From assembly GCA_902779845.1 (NCBI GenBank), contig CACZCZ010000007.1:20675-84674 (forward strand): 64,000 nt of DNA, read 5' to 3'. The DNA is from an uncultured Bacteroidales bacterium. GTDB taxonomy: Bacteria; Bacteroidota; Bacteroidia; Bacteroidales; Bacteroidaceae. How positions within the stretch are numbered: position 1 is the first letter of the stretch; each line of letters opens with the position of its first letter. Below the pieces are notes generated by a model. It was not told the origin of the DNA, did not search any database, and was given only the letters and a program-made list of their open reading frames with translations. Positions 26,217-35,749 of this stretch are shown piece after piece. The position numbers and the translations under genes were made by a program.

Positions 26217-27029
26217 ATGAAAAGTATCTTAGAGGGGCGCGAGGCGCTCAAAAAAGCCGTGGGCGACGTAGCAGAAGTTGCCGGTTACCTATGGCAGAAG
26301 GGTTGGGCCGAGCGCAACGGCGGCAACATCACGGTAAACATCACGGAGCTGGTGGACGATGCCATTCGCGCGCTGCCCGCCATCTCACCCGTCTATCAGA
26401 TCGGCACTACCCTGCCCCATCTGAAGGGCTGCTATTTTTACTGTAAAGGAACACAGATGCGCATGCGCGACTTGGCACGCTGGCCGATGGACAACGGCAG
26501 CATCATCCGCATCCTTGACGGCTGCGCCAGCTATGTCATCATCGCCGACAATCCTGTGAAGCCCACGAGCGAGCTGCCCTCACACCTGGCCGTCCATGAC
26601 TATCTGCTGGCCAAGGGCTCGCCCTACCGCGCCAGCCTCCACACCCACCCCATCGAGCTGGTGGCGCTGACCCACAACAAGACATTCATGGAGAAAGACG
26701 TGGCCACGAAGATGCTGTGGTCGATGATTCCCGAGACGAAGGCGTTCTGTCCGCGCGGACTGGGTATGGTGCCTTACATGCTGCCTTCGAGCGTAGAACT
26801 CGCCGACGCCACCATCAAAGCCATCGATGATGACTACGACGTGGTGATGTGGGAGAAGCATGGGGTGTTCGCCGTCGATACGGACATCATGAGTGCCTTC
26901 GACCAGGTCGATGTGCTCAACAAAGCCGCTCTCATCTACATCGCCGCCAAGAACATGGGCTTCACGCCCGACGGCATGACAGACGCGCAGATGCAGGAGC
27001 TCAGCGATGTCTTCGGACTGCCGAAGTAG
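26217..27029 (+). CDS. rhaD: Rhamnulose-1-phosphate aldolase
   Basis: RhaD cleaves L-rhamnulose 1-phosphate to dihydroxyacetone phosphate and L-lactaldehyde, third step of rhamnose use after RhaA and RhaB. The 270-residue class II aldolase has GWAERNGGNIT at the N-terminus, KGCYFYCKGT, the zinc site HTHPIELVALTH (first two His plus a later one in WEKHGVFAVD) and a Glu in SELPSHLAVH. All fit the family. The gene stands apart from rhaA and rhaB, and its upstream region lacks their operator. Confidence 0.94.
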   Translation: MKSILEGREALKKAVGDVAEVAGYLWQKGWAERNGGNITVNITELVDDAIRALPAISPVYQIGTTLPHLKGCYFYCKGTQMRMRDLARWPMDNGSIIRILDGCASYVIIADNPVKPTSELPSHLAVHDYLLAKGSPYRASLHTHPIELVALTHNKTFMEKDVATKMLWSMIPETKAFCPRGLGMVPYMLPSSVELADATIKAIDDDYDVVMWEKHGVFAVDTDIMSAFDQVDVLNKAALIYIAAKNMGFTPDGMTDAQMQELSDVFGLPK

Positions 27030-27066
27030 GACTCTCCCCCGACCCCTCCCTAAACAGGGAGGGGCG
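27030..27066 (+). repeat. GC-palindrome element copy 9 (between convergent rhaD and ATPase genes)
   Basis: GACTCTCCCCCG flank and CCCTCCC-TAAAC-AGGGAGGGG core. It begins on the base after the rhaD stop and ends 3 bases before the stop of the leftward ATPase gene, filling the whole space. It is unpaired. As RNA it would form a hairpin in both directions. Confidence 0.9.
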
Positions 27067-27069
27067 TAT

Positions 27070-29646
27070 TTACCTGGACTTTAGCCAACGGATTGCCTCA
27101 CCCACCAACAGGACGGGTGAGGTGATTGCTATAATGATGAGCCAGTCGAGAGGACGGAGGGGGACGACATTGAACATCGGACCGCCGACCTCAACAATAA
27201 AGATCTGGCCGAAGAAGATGAGGGCAGCGATGGTCAGGAAGCCTTTGCAGCCACGCAACTGCAGGGCGCTCTGTCCCGTGAGGAAAGCGCGGGCATTGAA
27301 AAGGTTCCAGAACTGCAGCATCACAAAGGCGGTGAAGAAAAGCGTATGCTCGCGCGGTGTGAAACCGTCACGCTCCAACCACCACAGCAGAGCGGTCATC
27401 AACAGGAAGAAGAGGCCGCCGACACTGAGGATGAACCACCACATGGGGGTAGAGATGATGAACTTACGACGGTCGCGCGGACGCTCGTGCATGACAGCCG
27501 GGGAAGGCGGCAGCGAAGCCAAAGCCATCGCGGCGAAAGTGTCCATGATGAGATTGACCCACAGCATCTGGGTGACAGTGAGCGGTGCCTCGGTGCCCAT
27601 CATCGCACCGGCGAGGACGGTGAGGCAGGCACAGACGTTCACCGTGAGCTGGAACAGGATGAAGCGCTGGATGTTGCGGTAGAGAGAACGTCCCCAGAGA
27701 ACAGCACGCCCGATGCTGGTGAAGGAGTTGTCGAGGATGGTGATGTCCGAAGCTTCCTTGGCGACGGCGGTGCCATCACCCATGGAGAGCCCTACATGGG
27801 CAGCGTGAAGGGCTGGTGCATCATTGGTGCCGTCGCCCGTGACAGCGACGACTTCACCGCGTGCCTGCAGCGCCTGAACCAACCGTTTCTTGTCCATGGG
27901 CCGGGCACGCGCGATGATGACGATGTCACCCGCCCGCTCACACAGTTCCTCATCAGAGAGCGCTGCGATTTCAGGGCCAGTGAAAACATGTCTTTCACTT
28001 GCCGACACATCATCCCCCACCTCCATCAATCCGATTTGGCGGGCTATCTCTGTGGCGGTAGCAGGTGTATCGCCTGTAACAATCTTCACGGCGATGCCTG
28101 CTTCCAGACATTCCTGCACGGCTGCCGGGACATCCGCACGCACAGGGTCAGCGATACCGACGAGCGCGTCGAGGACGGGCGTAGCAGCATCCTCAGCATG
28201 AGCGAGGGCGAGGGTGCGAAGGCCGCGCTGCTGCCAAGCGGTCAGGGTGTTAGCGAGTTCCTCATGAGCGGATCTGGCTATCGCACACATCTCCATGACT
28301 ATCTCCGGAGCCCCCTTTATATAAAGGAACGCGCGCGAGGAGGCATCAGGAGTCGGTGCCGCGATGCGCGTAGCCATATATTTACGCTCGGTGGTGAAGG
28401 GGACCTCCTCGACAATGGACGCGGCAGCACGCAGGGCGGCATAGTCCTGTCCCTGAGCCCGCAGCCACAAGAGGAGTGCGCCCTCGGTGGGATTACCCAG
28501 AACACGGTCACCATCAAGGGATGCCGTGCTATTGAGGGCGATGTTGTCAAAGATGAAATGCCGTTCACTCTTGACAACCATCTCTGCTACCTTCATCTGG
28601 TTCTGCGTGAGTGTGCCGGTCTTATCCGTACATATCACAGTGGTGGCACCCATTGTCTCGCAGGCGTGGAGCCGACGCACGAGGTTGTTGGTCTTCAACA
28701 TTCTGCGCATGGAATATGCCAGCGAGAGGGTGACGGCCATCGGAAGGCCCTCGGGAACAGCCACAACGATGAGCGTGACAGCAAGCATCAGAGACTGGAG
28801 GAGGTAGGCTAGGAATGTGACGAACTGGAAATCGGAAGTATCCTCTGTGATGAACCATAGGGCGATGCGGGCTACGACAACGAGGGCAGCAACGGCATAG
28901 CTGAGTCGTGCGATGAGCGCCCCGAGGCGGTCGAGCTGTTCGTTGAGCGGTGTGCGAACACTGTCGTCAATCTGCACTTCGGTGAAGAGGCGCCCATTCT
29001 CGGTGGCGTCGCCAACGGCAGTTACGCGCATCACGCCGTGCCCCTCAAGGAGCTTTGTGCCACGCAGCACCGTGTTGGAAGGGAAGGTAGCATCGCAGTC
29101 CTGCTCCTCAGGGAGCACACTCTTGGCACAGACAGGCTCGCCGGTAAGCGTGGATTCATCCACCTGCATCAGCGTAGCCTCCAGGAGGAGACCATCGGCA
29201 GGAATCTCATCGCCCGTGGCCAGAAGCACAATGTCATCGACAACGATGTCGCGGCGCGGCACCTGAGTCTCCTTACCATCACGGATGACGCGCACGGGCT
29301 CGAGGTCGTTCTGCTGGCTGAGCAGCTGGAACTCGCGACCCGCCTTTTGCTCAAACCAGAAGGCCAACACGGTAGCCAGGAGAATGGCCACGATGATTCC
29401 CACAGGTTCGAAGAAAGCCTGGCTGCCGGCATCGAGCTGGAAATACTCATAGCAAGAGATGCCGATGCTGAGGACCGCGGCCACAAGGAGGATGACGATA
29501 AGAGGATCTGTGAATTTCTCTGCAAGCTTTCTCCACCAAGGCAATCGCTCGCGCGGTGTAAGAACATTGGTGCCGTGGGCAACGCGGCTGGCCTCCACCT
29601 GCTGCTGTGAGAGACCAACGTATCGGAGTGTCGAGTTTTCGTTCAT
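27070..29646 (-). CDS. Calcium-type P-type ATPase (PMCA/SERCA-like, P2)
   Basis: With start ATG 29646 (MNENSTLRYVGLSQQQV) the protein has 858 residues. It has the P-type core: actuator domain TGDEIPADGLL and TGEPVCAK, phosphorylation site ICTDKTGTLTQNQ (D341), nucleotide-binding KGAPEIVM, and hinge VTGDGTNDAPALHAAHVG. PEGLPMAVTLSLAY in helix 4 is the cation-site signature of calcium pumps of this group. It is an inner-membrane exporter, probably of Ca2+. The -7 box at 29653-29660 leaves almost no 5' leader. It converges on rhaD with a palindromic element between. Confidence 0.9.
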   Translation of the reverse strand: MNENSTLRYVGLSQQQVEASRVAHGTNVLTPRERLPWWRKLAEKFTDPLIVILLVAAVLSIGISCYEYFQLDAGSQAFFEPVGIIVAILLATVLAFWFEQKAGREFQLLSQQNDLEPVRVIRDGKETQVPRRDIVVDDIVLLATGDEIPADGLLLEATLMQVDESTLTGEPVCAKSVLPEEQDCDATFPSNTVLRGTKLLEGHGVMRVTAVGDATENGRLFTEVQIDDSVRTPLNEQLDRLGALIARLSYAVAALVVVARIALWFITEDTSDFQFVTFLAYLLQSLMLAVTLIVVAVPEGLPMAVTLSLAYSMRRMLKTNNLVRRLHACETMGATTVICTDKTGTLTQNQMKVAEMVVKSERHFIFDNIALNSTASLDGDRVLGNPTEGALLLWLRAQGQDYAALRAAASIVEEVPFTTERKYMATRIAAPTPDASSRAFLYIKGAPEIVMEMCAIARSAHEELANTLTAWQQRGLRTLALAHAEDAATPVLDALVGIADPVRADVPAAVQECLEAGIAVKIVTGDTPATATEIARQIGLMEVGDDVSASERHVFTGPEIAALSDEELCERAGDIVIIARARPMDKKRLVQALQARGEVVAVTGDGTNDAPALHAAHVGLSMGDGTAVAKEASDITILDNSFTSIGRAVLWGRSLYRNIQRFILFQLTVNVCACLTVLAGAMMGTEAPLTVTQMLWVNLIMDTFAAMALASLPPSPAVMHERPRDRRKFIISTPMWWFILSVGGLFFLLMTALLWWLERDGFTPREHTLFFTAFVMLQFWNLFNARAFLTGQSALQLRGCKGFLTIAALIFFGQIFIVEVGGPMFNVVPLRPLDWLIIIAITSPVLLVGEAIRWLKSR

Positions 29647-29652
29647 GATGTG

Positions 29653-29660
29653 CAAAGGTA
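29653..29660 (-). promoter_or_regulatory. Promoter -7 box of the P-type ATPase gene
   Basis: TACCTTTG on the minus strand ends only 6 bases before the ATG, so transcription should start at or next to the start codon (leaderless or nearly so). Confidence 0.65.
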
Positions 29661-29788
29661 CAACAAAAGTTTCCACAGCACGCCGTTTACAACCAACTTT
29701 CTTGACTTTGGAGCCTCTTTTTTGTCATATTTGTCCTTTCGAAGGAAAAAAATCTACAAAGCATGTCCGTTATCCGAAGAATTCTTAT

Positions 29789-29796
29789 TATCTTTG
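29789..29796 (+). promoter_or_regulatory. Promoter -7 box of the coiled-coil gene
   Basis: TATCTTTG, 20 bases before ATG 29817. It lies inside the longer open frame that starts at 29763 and so argues for the downstream start. Confidence 0.7.
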
Positions 29797-29816
29797 CACA
29801 TCACTTTAAGAAAGTC

Positions 29817-32513
29817 ATGACCGAGACATATCCGACCTCAGCTATCCGCCCAGAGACAATGGAGAATACGCTGCGCCAGTGGTGGCAGGAGCGTTTTGAA
29901 ACGCCGCTGCCAGACGACGTGCGCGAATGGTTGCACAATTTTTTCCGTCAGGAGATTTCCCGTGCACGCCTCCATGAACAGCTGCTGGACGATGCTACGA
30001 TACAATCCATTCACGAGGGGCGCCGCCTCTGCCAGACCAAGCTGGCACATTTGGAAGACACCGCCATACAGCTGAAGCGCCAATTGGAACAGCTGCACCA
30101 ATACCTGAAGGTGAACACAGAGATGACGGAACAGCGCGATCGCCTGTACCGTCTCAACAAAGAGTTGGCCACCATCCAGACCGAGCGCCAGGAGCTGGAA
30201 CGTTTTGAAGCTTTTGAGCCGGTGAACGGCCAGGTGCAACGCATCCATCTGTTGGCACAAGACATCGAGAGAACACGTCAGGCCAGCAGCCGCCAAGCAC
30301 TTGAGATAGATCAGGCACAGAAAGAAGCCGACACCGCCGAACAGCAGATGACCATTGAAAAAGAGAACGTGGCCGATGCCTTGCAAAGGCTGCTCTCATC
30401 TGCCGTGAAGATGGCTGATGGCGAACGTTTGGGAGCCGAAGTGGAAGAAGGACGGCAACACGCAAGCGAAGTAGATGCGAACCTCAAGCTGCTACGTGAG
30501 CGCGACAGCATCCTTCAAAAGAACATCCGCGAGAACAGCCTTGAGGAAGAACGCATACAAAAAGAACTCTCAGAACTACGCGTGCAACTACAGGCTCTCG
30601 ATGTGCATCAGCAGATGCTGGTACGCAGCGACGCGGTGAAGATGATGATAGACGAGTTGGTGCTCGCCGATCAGCAGCGTACGGAGCTCACCCGCGAGCT
30701 GGATCTGGCCATGCGCCGACAAGAGGAGCGCGACGAACACCTCGGACGTCTCTTCTCTGAAAACCAGAAACTCGGTGCCACCATCAAATCCAAGCAGGAA
30801 GAGGCCGACGGCCACCGCCGAGGCATCGCCGGAAAGGACAGTTACAACCTGCAGCGGCGCGCGCTGGAACTGCGCAGCCGCATGCTCATGTTGAAGATGA
30901 GCGCCACACTGTGGCACGGCATCGCCATGGGCTATGACCTCATCGAACAGAAAGAGGAAAGCATCACACGCCTGCGTCTGCACGCCGACCACCTGAATCG
31001 CGACATTGACATGCAGGACCATGACGTGCGGCAGTTGACACAGCAACTGGAGCATAAGATCTATCATCTGACGCTGTCGAAGAGCCAGAATGTCATAGAG
31101 CTGCGCGGCGACCTGGAAGAAGGAACGCCCTGCACTGTCTGCGGTGCCACACACCATCCCTGGCAAGGCGAGACTATCGTGGAACAGAACGCGCTAATAG
31201 CCACGCTGAAGGCAGACTGTGAGACATTGCACCGCGACCTGGAAGCGAAGCAGCGGCAGCTGGAAGAATCCAAGCAGGACCTGACGCGCACGCTGTCGCG
31301 GCTGGACACCGAGAACGAGCACCTAAGTACACTGCGCCAACGCCAGCACGCCGACGTGGAGGAATGGAAGAACTTCCGCAACCTGGACCCGTCATTCTCC
31401 GACTGCTCACCCTCCACCAACCGCGAGGCACGAACTACGCTCATACAACTGCTCATCGAAAAGGCGTCCGTGGATGCCGAGACAGCAGAGAAAGAGCTGG
31501 AAGCCTTTACCTTCCACTTGGATGCCATCTCCAACATCGGCATCGCCATACAAAAATTACAACAACAGGCCGACGACCTGTCCATCCGTCTCAACGAAGC
31601 CAACACAGCCTGCCAAGTCATGGCCGGACAGGTGGAGCGCCTCAACAAACGCCTGGAGCAGACCACGAACACCTACCGCCAACGCTACGATGCTCTGGAG
31701 CTGGTCATCACGCTACCCGAGTGGTCGTCACAGTGGAAGACTTCACCCGAAAACCTCAAGCAACGCATTCAAGGGATGCGTGACCGCAGGGAAGACATCA
31801 ACAGCAAGTTGCGTGAAGCCGAATTAGATGCCATGCGCCTGAAGACCGATGGTCTGCGCCTGCAAGAGAGTCGCCAGCAGCTGCTGACCGACATCGCATC
31901 ACTGGAGTCCTACACCAACAAGCTCCACGAGCACATAGACAAGTCCGAGAATGCATGGAAGAAGCTCATTCCTGAAGGCGACAACAAACAACCCTTCGAA
32001 CAAGCACGTGCCCAACACGCCACGCAAACCGAACTGCTGGAAAAAGCCCGCAAGGAATACGAGAAAAGACTGTGGCAACAGTTGTCTGCCGTAGCCCTGA
32101 AGGAGGCGCTGGACAGCCATGCGCACGACTTCGAGCAAGAGATTGCACAGCAACACCGCAGCCTTGACCTGTGGATGAACCGCTACAATGCCAACCACCC
32201 GCCGGTGCAGATTCAAGAGCTGGAACGCGTGCTGGCCGGCGAGAAGGATTGGAGTGAGCTACGCGAACATGTGCGTAAAGTGCAGGATGAGCAGTCCATG
32301 ACGGAAGCCCGCGTCGATTACCTGCGCGCTCAAATTATCGCACTACAAGCCGAAGGGTTGCGCTCCCTCACGGATGACGGCGATGCCGAACGCAAGGCGC
32401 TGCAAGCGAAGCTCGCCGAGTTGGAGCAGCAGCAACGCGAACTGCTGAAACAAATCGTACAATACGACTTGCGCCTGCAGACACACGAACAAGCGAAGGC
32501 TTTTGTTTCTTAA
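29817..32513 (+). CDS. Long coiled-coil protein with SbcC/Rad50-like zinc hook, no ATPase heads
   Basis: 898 residues, start ATG 29817 (MTETYPTSAIRPETMENTL) chosen from the -7 box. Almost the whole chain is heptad-like and rich in Glu, Gln, Arg and Leu. Near the middle EGTPCTVCGATHHPW (C439, C442) matches the zinc hook at the apex of SbcC/Rad50 coiled coils. There is no Walker A at the N-terminus and no signature or Walker B at the C-terminus, so the ATPase heads are absent. The N-terminal 100 residues (WWQERFETPLPDDVREWLHNFF) may be a small folded domain. Its function is unknown: a structural or tethering role in DNA or surface assembly is possible. It is flanked by single-gene units. Confidence 0.6.
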   Translation: MTETYPTSAIRPETMENTLRQWWQERFETPLPDDVREWLHNFFRQEISRARLHEQLLDDATIQSIHEGRRLCQTKLAHLEDTAIQLKRQLEQLHQYLKVNTEMTEQRDRLYRLNKELATIQTERQELERFEAFEPVNGQVQRIHLLAQDIERTRQASSRQALEIDQAQKEADTAEQQMTIEKENVADALQRLLSSAVKMADGERLGAEVEEGRQHASEVDANLKLLRERDSILQKNIRENSLEEERIQKELSELRVQLQALDVHQQMLVRSDAVKMMIDELVLADQQRTELTRELDLAMRRQEERDEHLGRLFSENQKLGATIKSKQEEADGHRRGIAGKDSYNLQRRALELRSRMLMLKMSATLWHGIAMGYDLIEQKEESITRLRLHADHLNRDIDMQDHDVRQLTQQLEHKIYHLTLSKSQNVIELRGDLEEGTPCTVCGATHHPWQGETIVEQNALIATLKADCETLHRDLEAKQRQLEESKQDLTRTLSRLDTENEHLSTLRQRQHADVEEWKNFRNLDPSFSDCSPSTNREARTTLIQLLIEKASVDAETAEKELEAFTFHLDAISNIGIAIQKLQQQADDLSIRLNEANTACQVMAGQVERLNKRLEQTTNTYRQRYDALELVITLPEWSSQWKTSPENLKQRIQGMRDRREDINSKLREAELDAMRLKTDGLRLQESRQQLLTDIASLESYTNKLHEHIDKSENAWKKLIPEGDNKQPFEQARAQHATQTELLEKARKEYEKRLWQQLSAVALKEALDSHAHDFEQEIAQQHRSLDLWMNRYNANHPPVQIQELERVLAGEKDWSELREHVRKVQDEQSMTEARVDYLRAQIIALQAEGLRSLTDDGDAERKALQAKLAELEQQQRELLKQIVQYDLRLQTHEQAKAFVS

Positions 32514-32551
32514 TTATTTTTAAAATGTATGGTTATTTCCCAGCTTATTCA

Positions 32552-32559
32552 TACTTTTG
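32552..32559 (+). promoter_or_regulatory. Promoter -7 box of the HTH gene
   Basis: TACTTTTG, 44 bases before ATG 32604. No TTTG -33 box at the expected distance. Confidence 0.65.
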
Positions 32560-32603
32560 TACCCAAAATTCAATAGCAACACAAACTACGAACATTTCAA
32601 ACT

Positions 32604-33071
32604 ATGTCAAAGTACAACCTTCGCGAGAGAAAGGACGCACCGGCTCTCTATCGCACAGCTATCAAGCGTGAAGTCATCGATGAAATCTGCGAGCAAATCC
32701 TCCGCAAGATGATTGTCGAGAAGCGCTATCGTGACCCACAGTACAATGCCCAGAAGTTGGCACAGGAAATCCAGACGAATGCACGCTATGTGAGCGCGGC
32801 CGTGAGTTTACGTTTCCAATCCAACTTCCCCACGCTCATTGCCGGTTATCGCCTGCGCGATGCTATCGCCATGATGACTGACAAACGTACACGCGACCTG
32901 ACCATGGCCGAGATTTCCAGTGCCAGCGGCTTCGCAAACCGTCAGTCCTTCTATTCATCGTTCTTCAAAGCCTACGGGAAGAGCCCCAAGCAATATCAAA
33001 AAGATTTCTTTTCCAAGGTCAGAACTCCCAAAGGCAGCAAGAACAAAACCACTTCTGTAAATGAATCTTAA
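32604..33071 (+). CDS. Small AraC-type helix-turn-helix protein
   Basis: 155 residues. The C-terminal two-thirds carry an AraC/XylS-type DNA-binding domain: QKLAQEIQTNARYVSAAVSL (first HTH) and MAEISSASGFANRQSFYSSF with FKAYGKSPKQYQKDF (second HTH and signature). There is no sensor domain, only a basic N-terminus. It probably regulates a gene set not visible here. The last 11 bases overlap the next gene, a DPP III-like peptidase, so the two may be co-transcribed. The C-terminal tail is basic (KGSKNKTT). Confidence 0.75.
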   Translation: MSKYNLRERKDAPALYRTAIKREVIDEICEQILRKMIVEKRYRDPQYNAQKLAQEIQTNARYVSAAVSLRFQSNFPTLIAGYRLRDAIAMMTDKRTRDLTMAEISSASGFANRQSFYSSFFKAYGKSPKQYQKDFFSKVRTPKGSKNKTTSVNES

Positions 33072-35112
33072 ACACTTTACAACCGGAATGCTCATTGCAG
33101 CAACAACCCTCGCCACGTCCTGTGGCACCCAAAAAGAAGAAACGGAATTCGAGTACAACGACGAACGCTTTGCCGACCTGCAGATGCTACGCTACAAGGT
33201 CGAGGGCTTCGAGGATCTCTCGCTGCGCCAGAAGACGCTCGTCTATTACCTCTCACAGGCAGCCCTCAGCGGCCGTGACATCCTGTGGGACCAGAACGGG
33301 CGCTACAACCTGCGCATCCGTCAGCTGCTGGAGTCCATCTATACCGACTATCAGGGCGACCGCGAGAGCGAGGACTTCAAGCAGTTTGTCGTCTATCTCA
33401 AGCGCGTCTGGTTCTCCAATGGCATCTACCACCACTACGGCTGCGACAAGTTCCAGCCCGGCTTCTCCGAGGACTTCCTGCGCACTGCCATGAAGGACGT
33501 GGCAGCCGAGAAACTCCCCTTTGACACCGAAGAGCTCTTCCCCGTCATCTTCGACCCCACGGTACTGCCCAAGCGCACCAACCAAGCCGACGGAGAGGAC
33601 CTGGTGGTCACCAGCGGAGGAAACTACTACGGGCAGGGCGTGACACAGGCCGAGGCCGAGGACTTCTACCTGAAGATGAAGGAAGCCGATCCCGACCCTG
33701 AGCACCCCATCATGTTCGGCATGAACAGCCGTCTGGTGAAGGAGAACGGCGTGCTGAAGGAGAAGGTGTGGCGCAGCGGCGGCCTCTACGGCGAGGCCAT
33801 CGACCGCATCATCTACTGGCTGGAGAAGGCCAAGACGGTTGCCGAGGGCGACAAGCAGGTCGCCGTCATCGACAAGCTCATTGAATACTACCGCACAGGC
33901 GACCTGAAGACCTTTGATGCCTACAGCATCCTCTGGGTCGAGGACACCGAGGGCGACGTCGATTTCACCAACGGCTTCACCGAGAGCTACGGCGACCCGC
34001 TGGGCATGAAAGCCAGCTGGGAAGGCTATGCCAACTTCAAGGACAAGGCAGCCACCGAGCGCACCGAGAAGCTCTCCGCCAACGCACAATGGTTTGAGGA
34101 CCACTCCCCCGTAGATCCCCGTTTCAAGAAGCAGAACTGCAAGGGCATCACCGCCAAGGTCATCGTCGCAGCCATCCTCGGCGGCGACCTCTACCCCAGC
34201 ACCGCCATCGGCATCAACCTGCCCAACAGCAACTGGGTACGTGCTGAGCACGGCTCCAAGAGCGTGACCATCGGCAACCTCACCGATGCCTACAACAAGG
34301 CAGCCCGCGGCAACGGCTTCCAAGAGGAGTTCGTCATTGACCAGGACACACGCCAGTGCATCAACGACTACGGCGACGTGTGCGACGACCTCCACACCGA
34401 CCTCCACGAATGTCTGGGCCACGGCAGCGGCAAGCTGCTGCCCGGCGTGGATGCCGACTCGCTGAAGGCCTACGGCAGTGCCATCGAGGAGGCACGCGCC
34501 GACCTCTTCGGCCTCTACTACATCGCCGACCCGAAGCTCGTGGAGTTAGGTCTCACGCCCAATGCCGATGCCTACAAGAGCCAGTACTACACCTATATGA
34601 TGAACGGCCTGATGACGCAGCTCGTGCGCATCGAACCGGGCAACAACATCGAGGAAGCACACATGCGCAATCGCGCCCTCATCGCCCACTGGGTCCTCGA
34701 CCATGCGAGCCCTTCAGCGGACGCTGAGGGAGCTGTGGCAGCCGTCGAACTGGTCAAGCGCGATGGAAAGACCTACGTGCAGATCAACGACTACGCCGCC
34801 CTACGCACACTCTTTGGCGAACTGCTGGCTGAAATCCAGCGCGTGAAGAGCGAGGGCGACTTCGAAGGTGCCCGCCGCCTCATCGAGCAGTACGGCGTGA
34901 AAGTAGATGCCGACCTGCACCAGGAGGTCCTCGCCCGCTACAAAGCCCTCAACTTGGCTCCCTACAAGGGCTTCATCAACCCTGAGTACGTGGTCACAGA
35001 GGACAAGGACGGCAACATCACCGATGTGCAGATCCGCTACGGCGAGGCCTATGACCACCAGATGCTGCGCTACAGCCAAGAGTACAAGACACTCCCCTTC
35101 ATCAACGAATAA
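33061..35112 (+). CDS. Dipeptidyl-peptidase III-like lipoprotein (M49)
   Basis: M49 metallopeptidases release dipeptides from the N-terminus of oligopeptides. The 683-residue protein has the zinc site HECLGH (449-454) and the third-ligand motif EEARAD (476-481), the counterparts of HELLGH and EECRAE of classical DPP III, plus SNWVRAEHGSKSV and YIAD. The N-terminus GMLIAATTLATSCGT is a lipoprotein signal with lipobox ATSC, so it is membrane-anchored and periplasmic or outer-membrane facing. It overlaps the upstream HTH gene by 11 bases. Confidence 0.9.
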   Translation: MNLKHFTTGMLIAATTLATSCGTQKEETEFEYNDERFADLQMLRYKVEGFEDLSLRQKTLVYYLSQAALSGRDILWDQNGRYNLRIRQLLESIYTDYQGDRESEDFKQFVVYLKRVWFSNGIYHHYGCDKFQPGFSEDFLRTAMKDVAAEKLPFDTEELFPVIFDPTVLPKRTNQADGEDLVVTSGGNYYGQGVTQAEAEDFYLKMKEADPDPEHPIMFGMNSRLVKENGVLKEKVWRSGGLYGEAIDRIIYWLEKAKTVAEGDKQVAVIDKLIEYYRTGDLKTFDAYSILWVEDTEGDVDFTNGFTESYGDPLGMKASWEGYANFKDKAATERTEKLSANAQWFEDHSPVDPRFKKQNCKGITAKVIVAAILGGDLYPSTAIGINLPNSNWVRAEHGSKSVTIGNLTDAYNKAARGNGFQEEFVIDQDTRQCINDYGDVCDDLHTDLHECLGHGSGKLLPGVDADSLKAYGSAIEEARADLFGLYYIADPKLVELGLTPNADAYKSQYYTYMMNGLMTQLVRIEPGNNIEEAHMRNRALIAHWVLDHASPSADAEGAVAAVELVKRDGKTYVQINDYAALRTLFGELLAEIQRVKSEGDFEGARRLIEQYGVKVDADLHQEVLARYKALNLAPYKGFINPEYVVTEDKDGNITDVQIRYGEAYDHQMLRYSQEYKTLPFINE

Positions 35113-35134
35113 GCCCCATAAGTCTTTAAGTCCC

Positions 35135-35695
35135 ATGAGCCCCATCCAAGCCATCAAAGCTGACCTGCGCGCTGCCATGAACGGCGTGGCATCGAAGACT
35201 ATTCGCGAAAGCGGCATGGGCTACAAGCTGGTCTTTGGCGTGGAGCTGCCCCGTCTGCGCGAGATTGCTGCCGGCTACGATGCCGACCGCCGTCTCGCCC
35301 TGGATTTGTGGCAGGAGGACATCCGTGAGTGCAAGATGCTGGCTATCATGCTCTACCCACAGGAGGAATTCGACCGCGACATTGCCGACATGTGGATCAG
35401 CAGCCTGCACCCGGAGCAGGCCGAATTGGTACAGCTCATGGCCTTGGACCGTCTCTCAAAGATGAGCGATGCCTCCGAACTGGCCTTCCTGTGGATGGCT
35501 GACGAGCGCCCTCTCTTTCAGCTCTGCGGTTTCCTCATGGTCAACCGTTTGCTGATGCAAGGTGCACAGCTCTCTCCCGATGCCGAAGCGGAATTCCAGG
35601 ATCAGGCGGCCGCCACCCTGCCCTCCCCTTTTCTGCCACTGCGGAAAGCCGTACAGAACGCCCTCGTTCGCCTCGAAGAAAGCAAGAATGGTTGA
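35135..35695 (+). CDS. DNA alkylation repair (AlkD-like/HEAT) family protein
   Basis: I start it at ATG 35135 (MSPIQAIKADLRAAMNG), giving 186 residues; the longer open frame upstream overlaps the peptidase gene and is low-confidence. It is alpha-helical with HEAT-like pairs: GVELPRLREIAAG, LALDLWQEDIRECKMLAIML, ELVQLMALDRLSKMSD, LAFLWMADERPLFQLCGFLMV. This is the Bacteroidales small form annotated as DNA alkylation repair enzyme. I cannot confirm the catalytic residues, so a glycosylase function is only inferred from family naming. It follows the peptidase by 22 bases. Confidence 0.65.
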   Translation: MSPIQAIKADLRAAMNGVASKTIRESGMGYKLVFGVELPRLREIAAGYDADRRLALDLWQEDIRECKMLAIMLYPQEEFDRDIADMWISSLHPEQAELVQLMALDRLSKMSDASELAFLWMADERPLFQLCGFLMVNRLLMQGAQLSPDAEAEFQDQAAATLPSPFLPLRKAVQNALVRLEESKNG

Positions 35696-35710
35696 AAACT
35701 GGAGCCATCC

Positions 35711-35742
35711 TTTGGTCATTTCGGAGAAATATAGTACTTTTG
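35711..35742 (+). promoter_or_regulatory. fur-purA promoter
   Basis: TTTG (35711-35714), a 20-base spacer and TACTTTTG (35735-35742) match the consensus. The fur ATG begins at 35750, so the leader is only a few bases at most. Confidence 0.85.
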
Positions 35743-35749
35743 TGCCCGT

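Noticed and set aside
33253-34422. 389-codon minus-strand open frame
   Set aside because: Opposite the DPP III-like gene; no family features, Val/Leu/Ala-rich as expected for an antisense frame.
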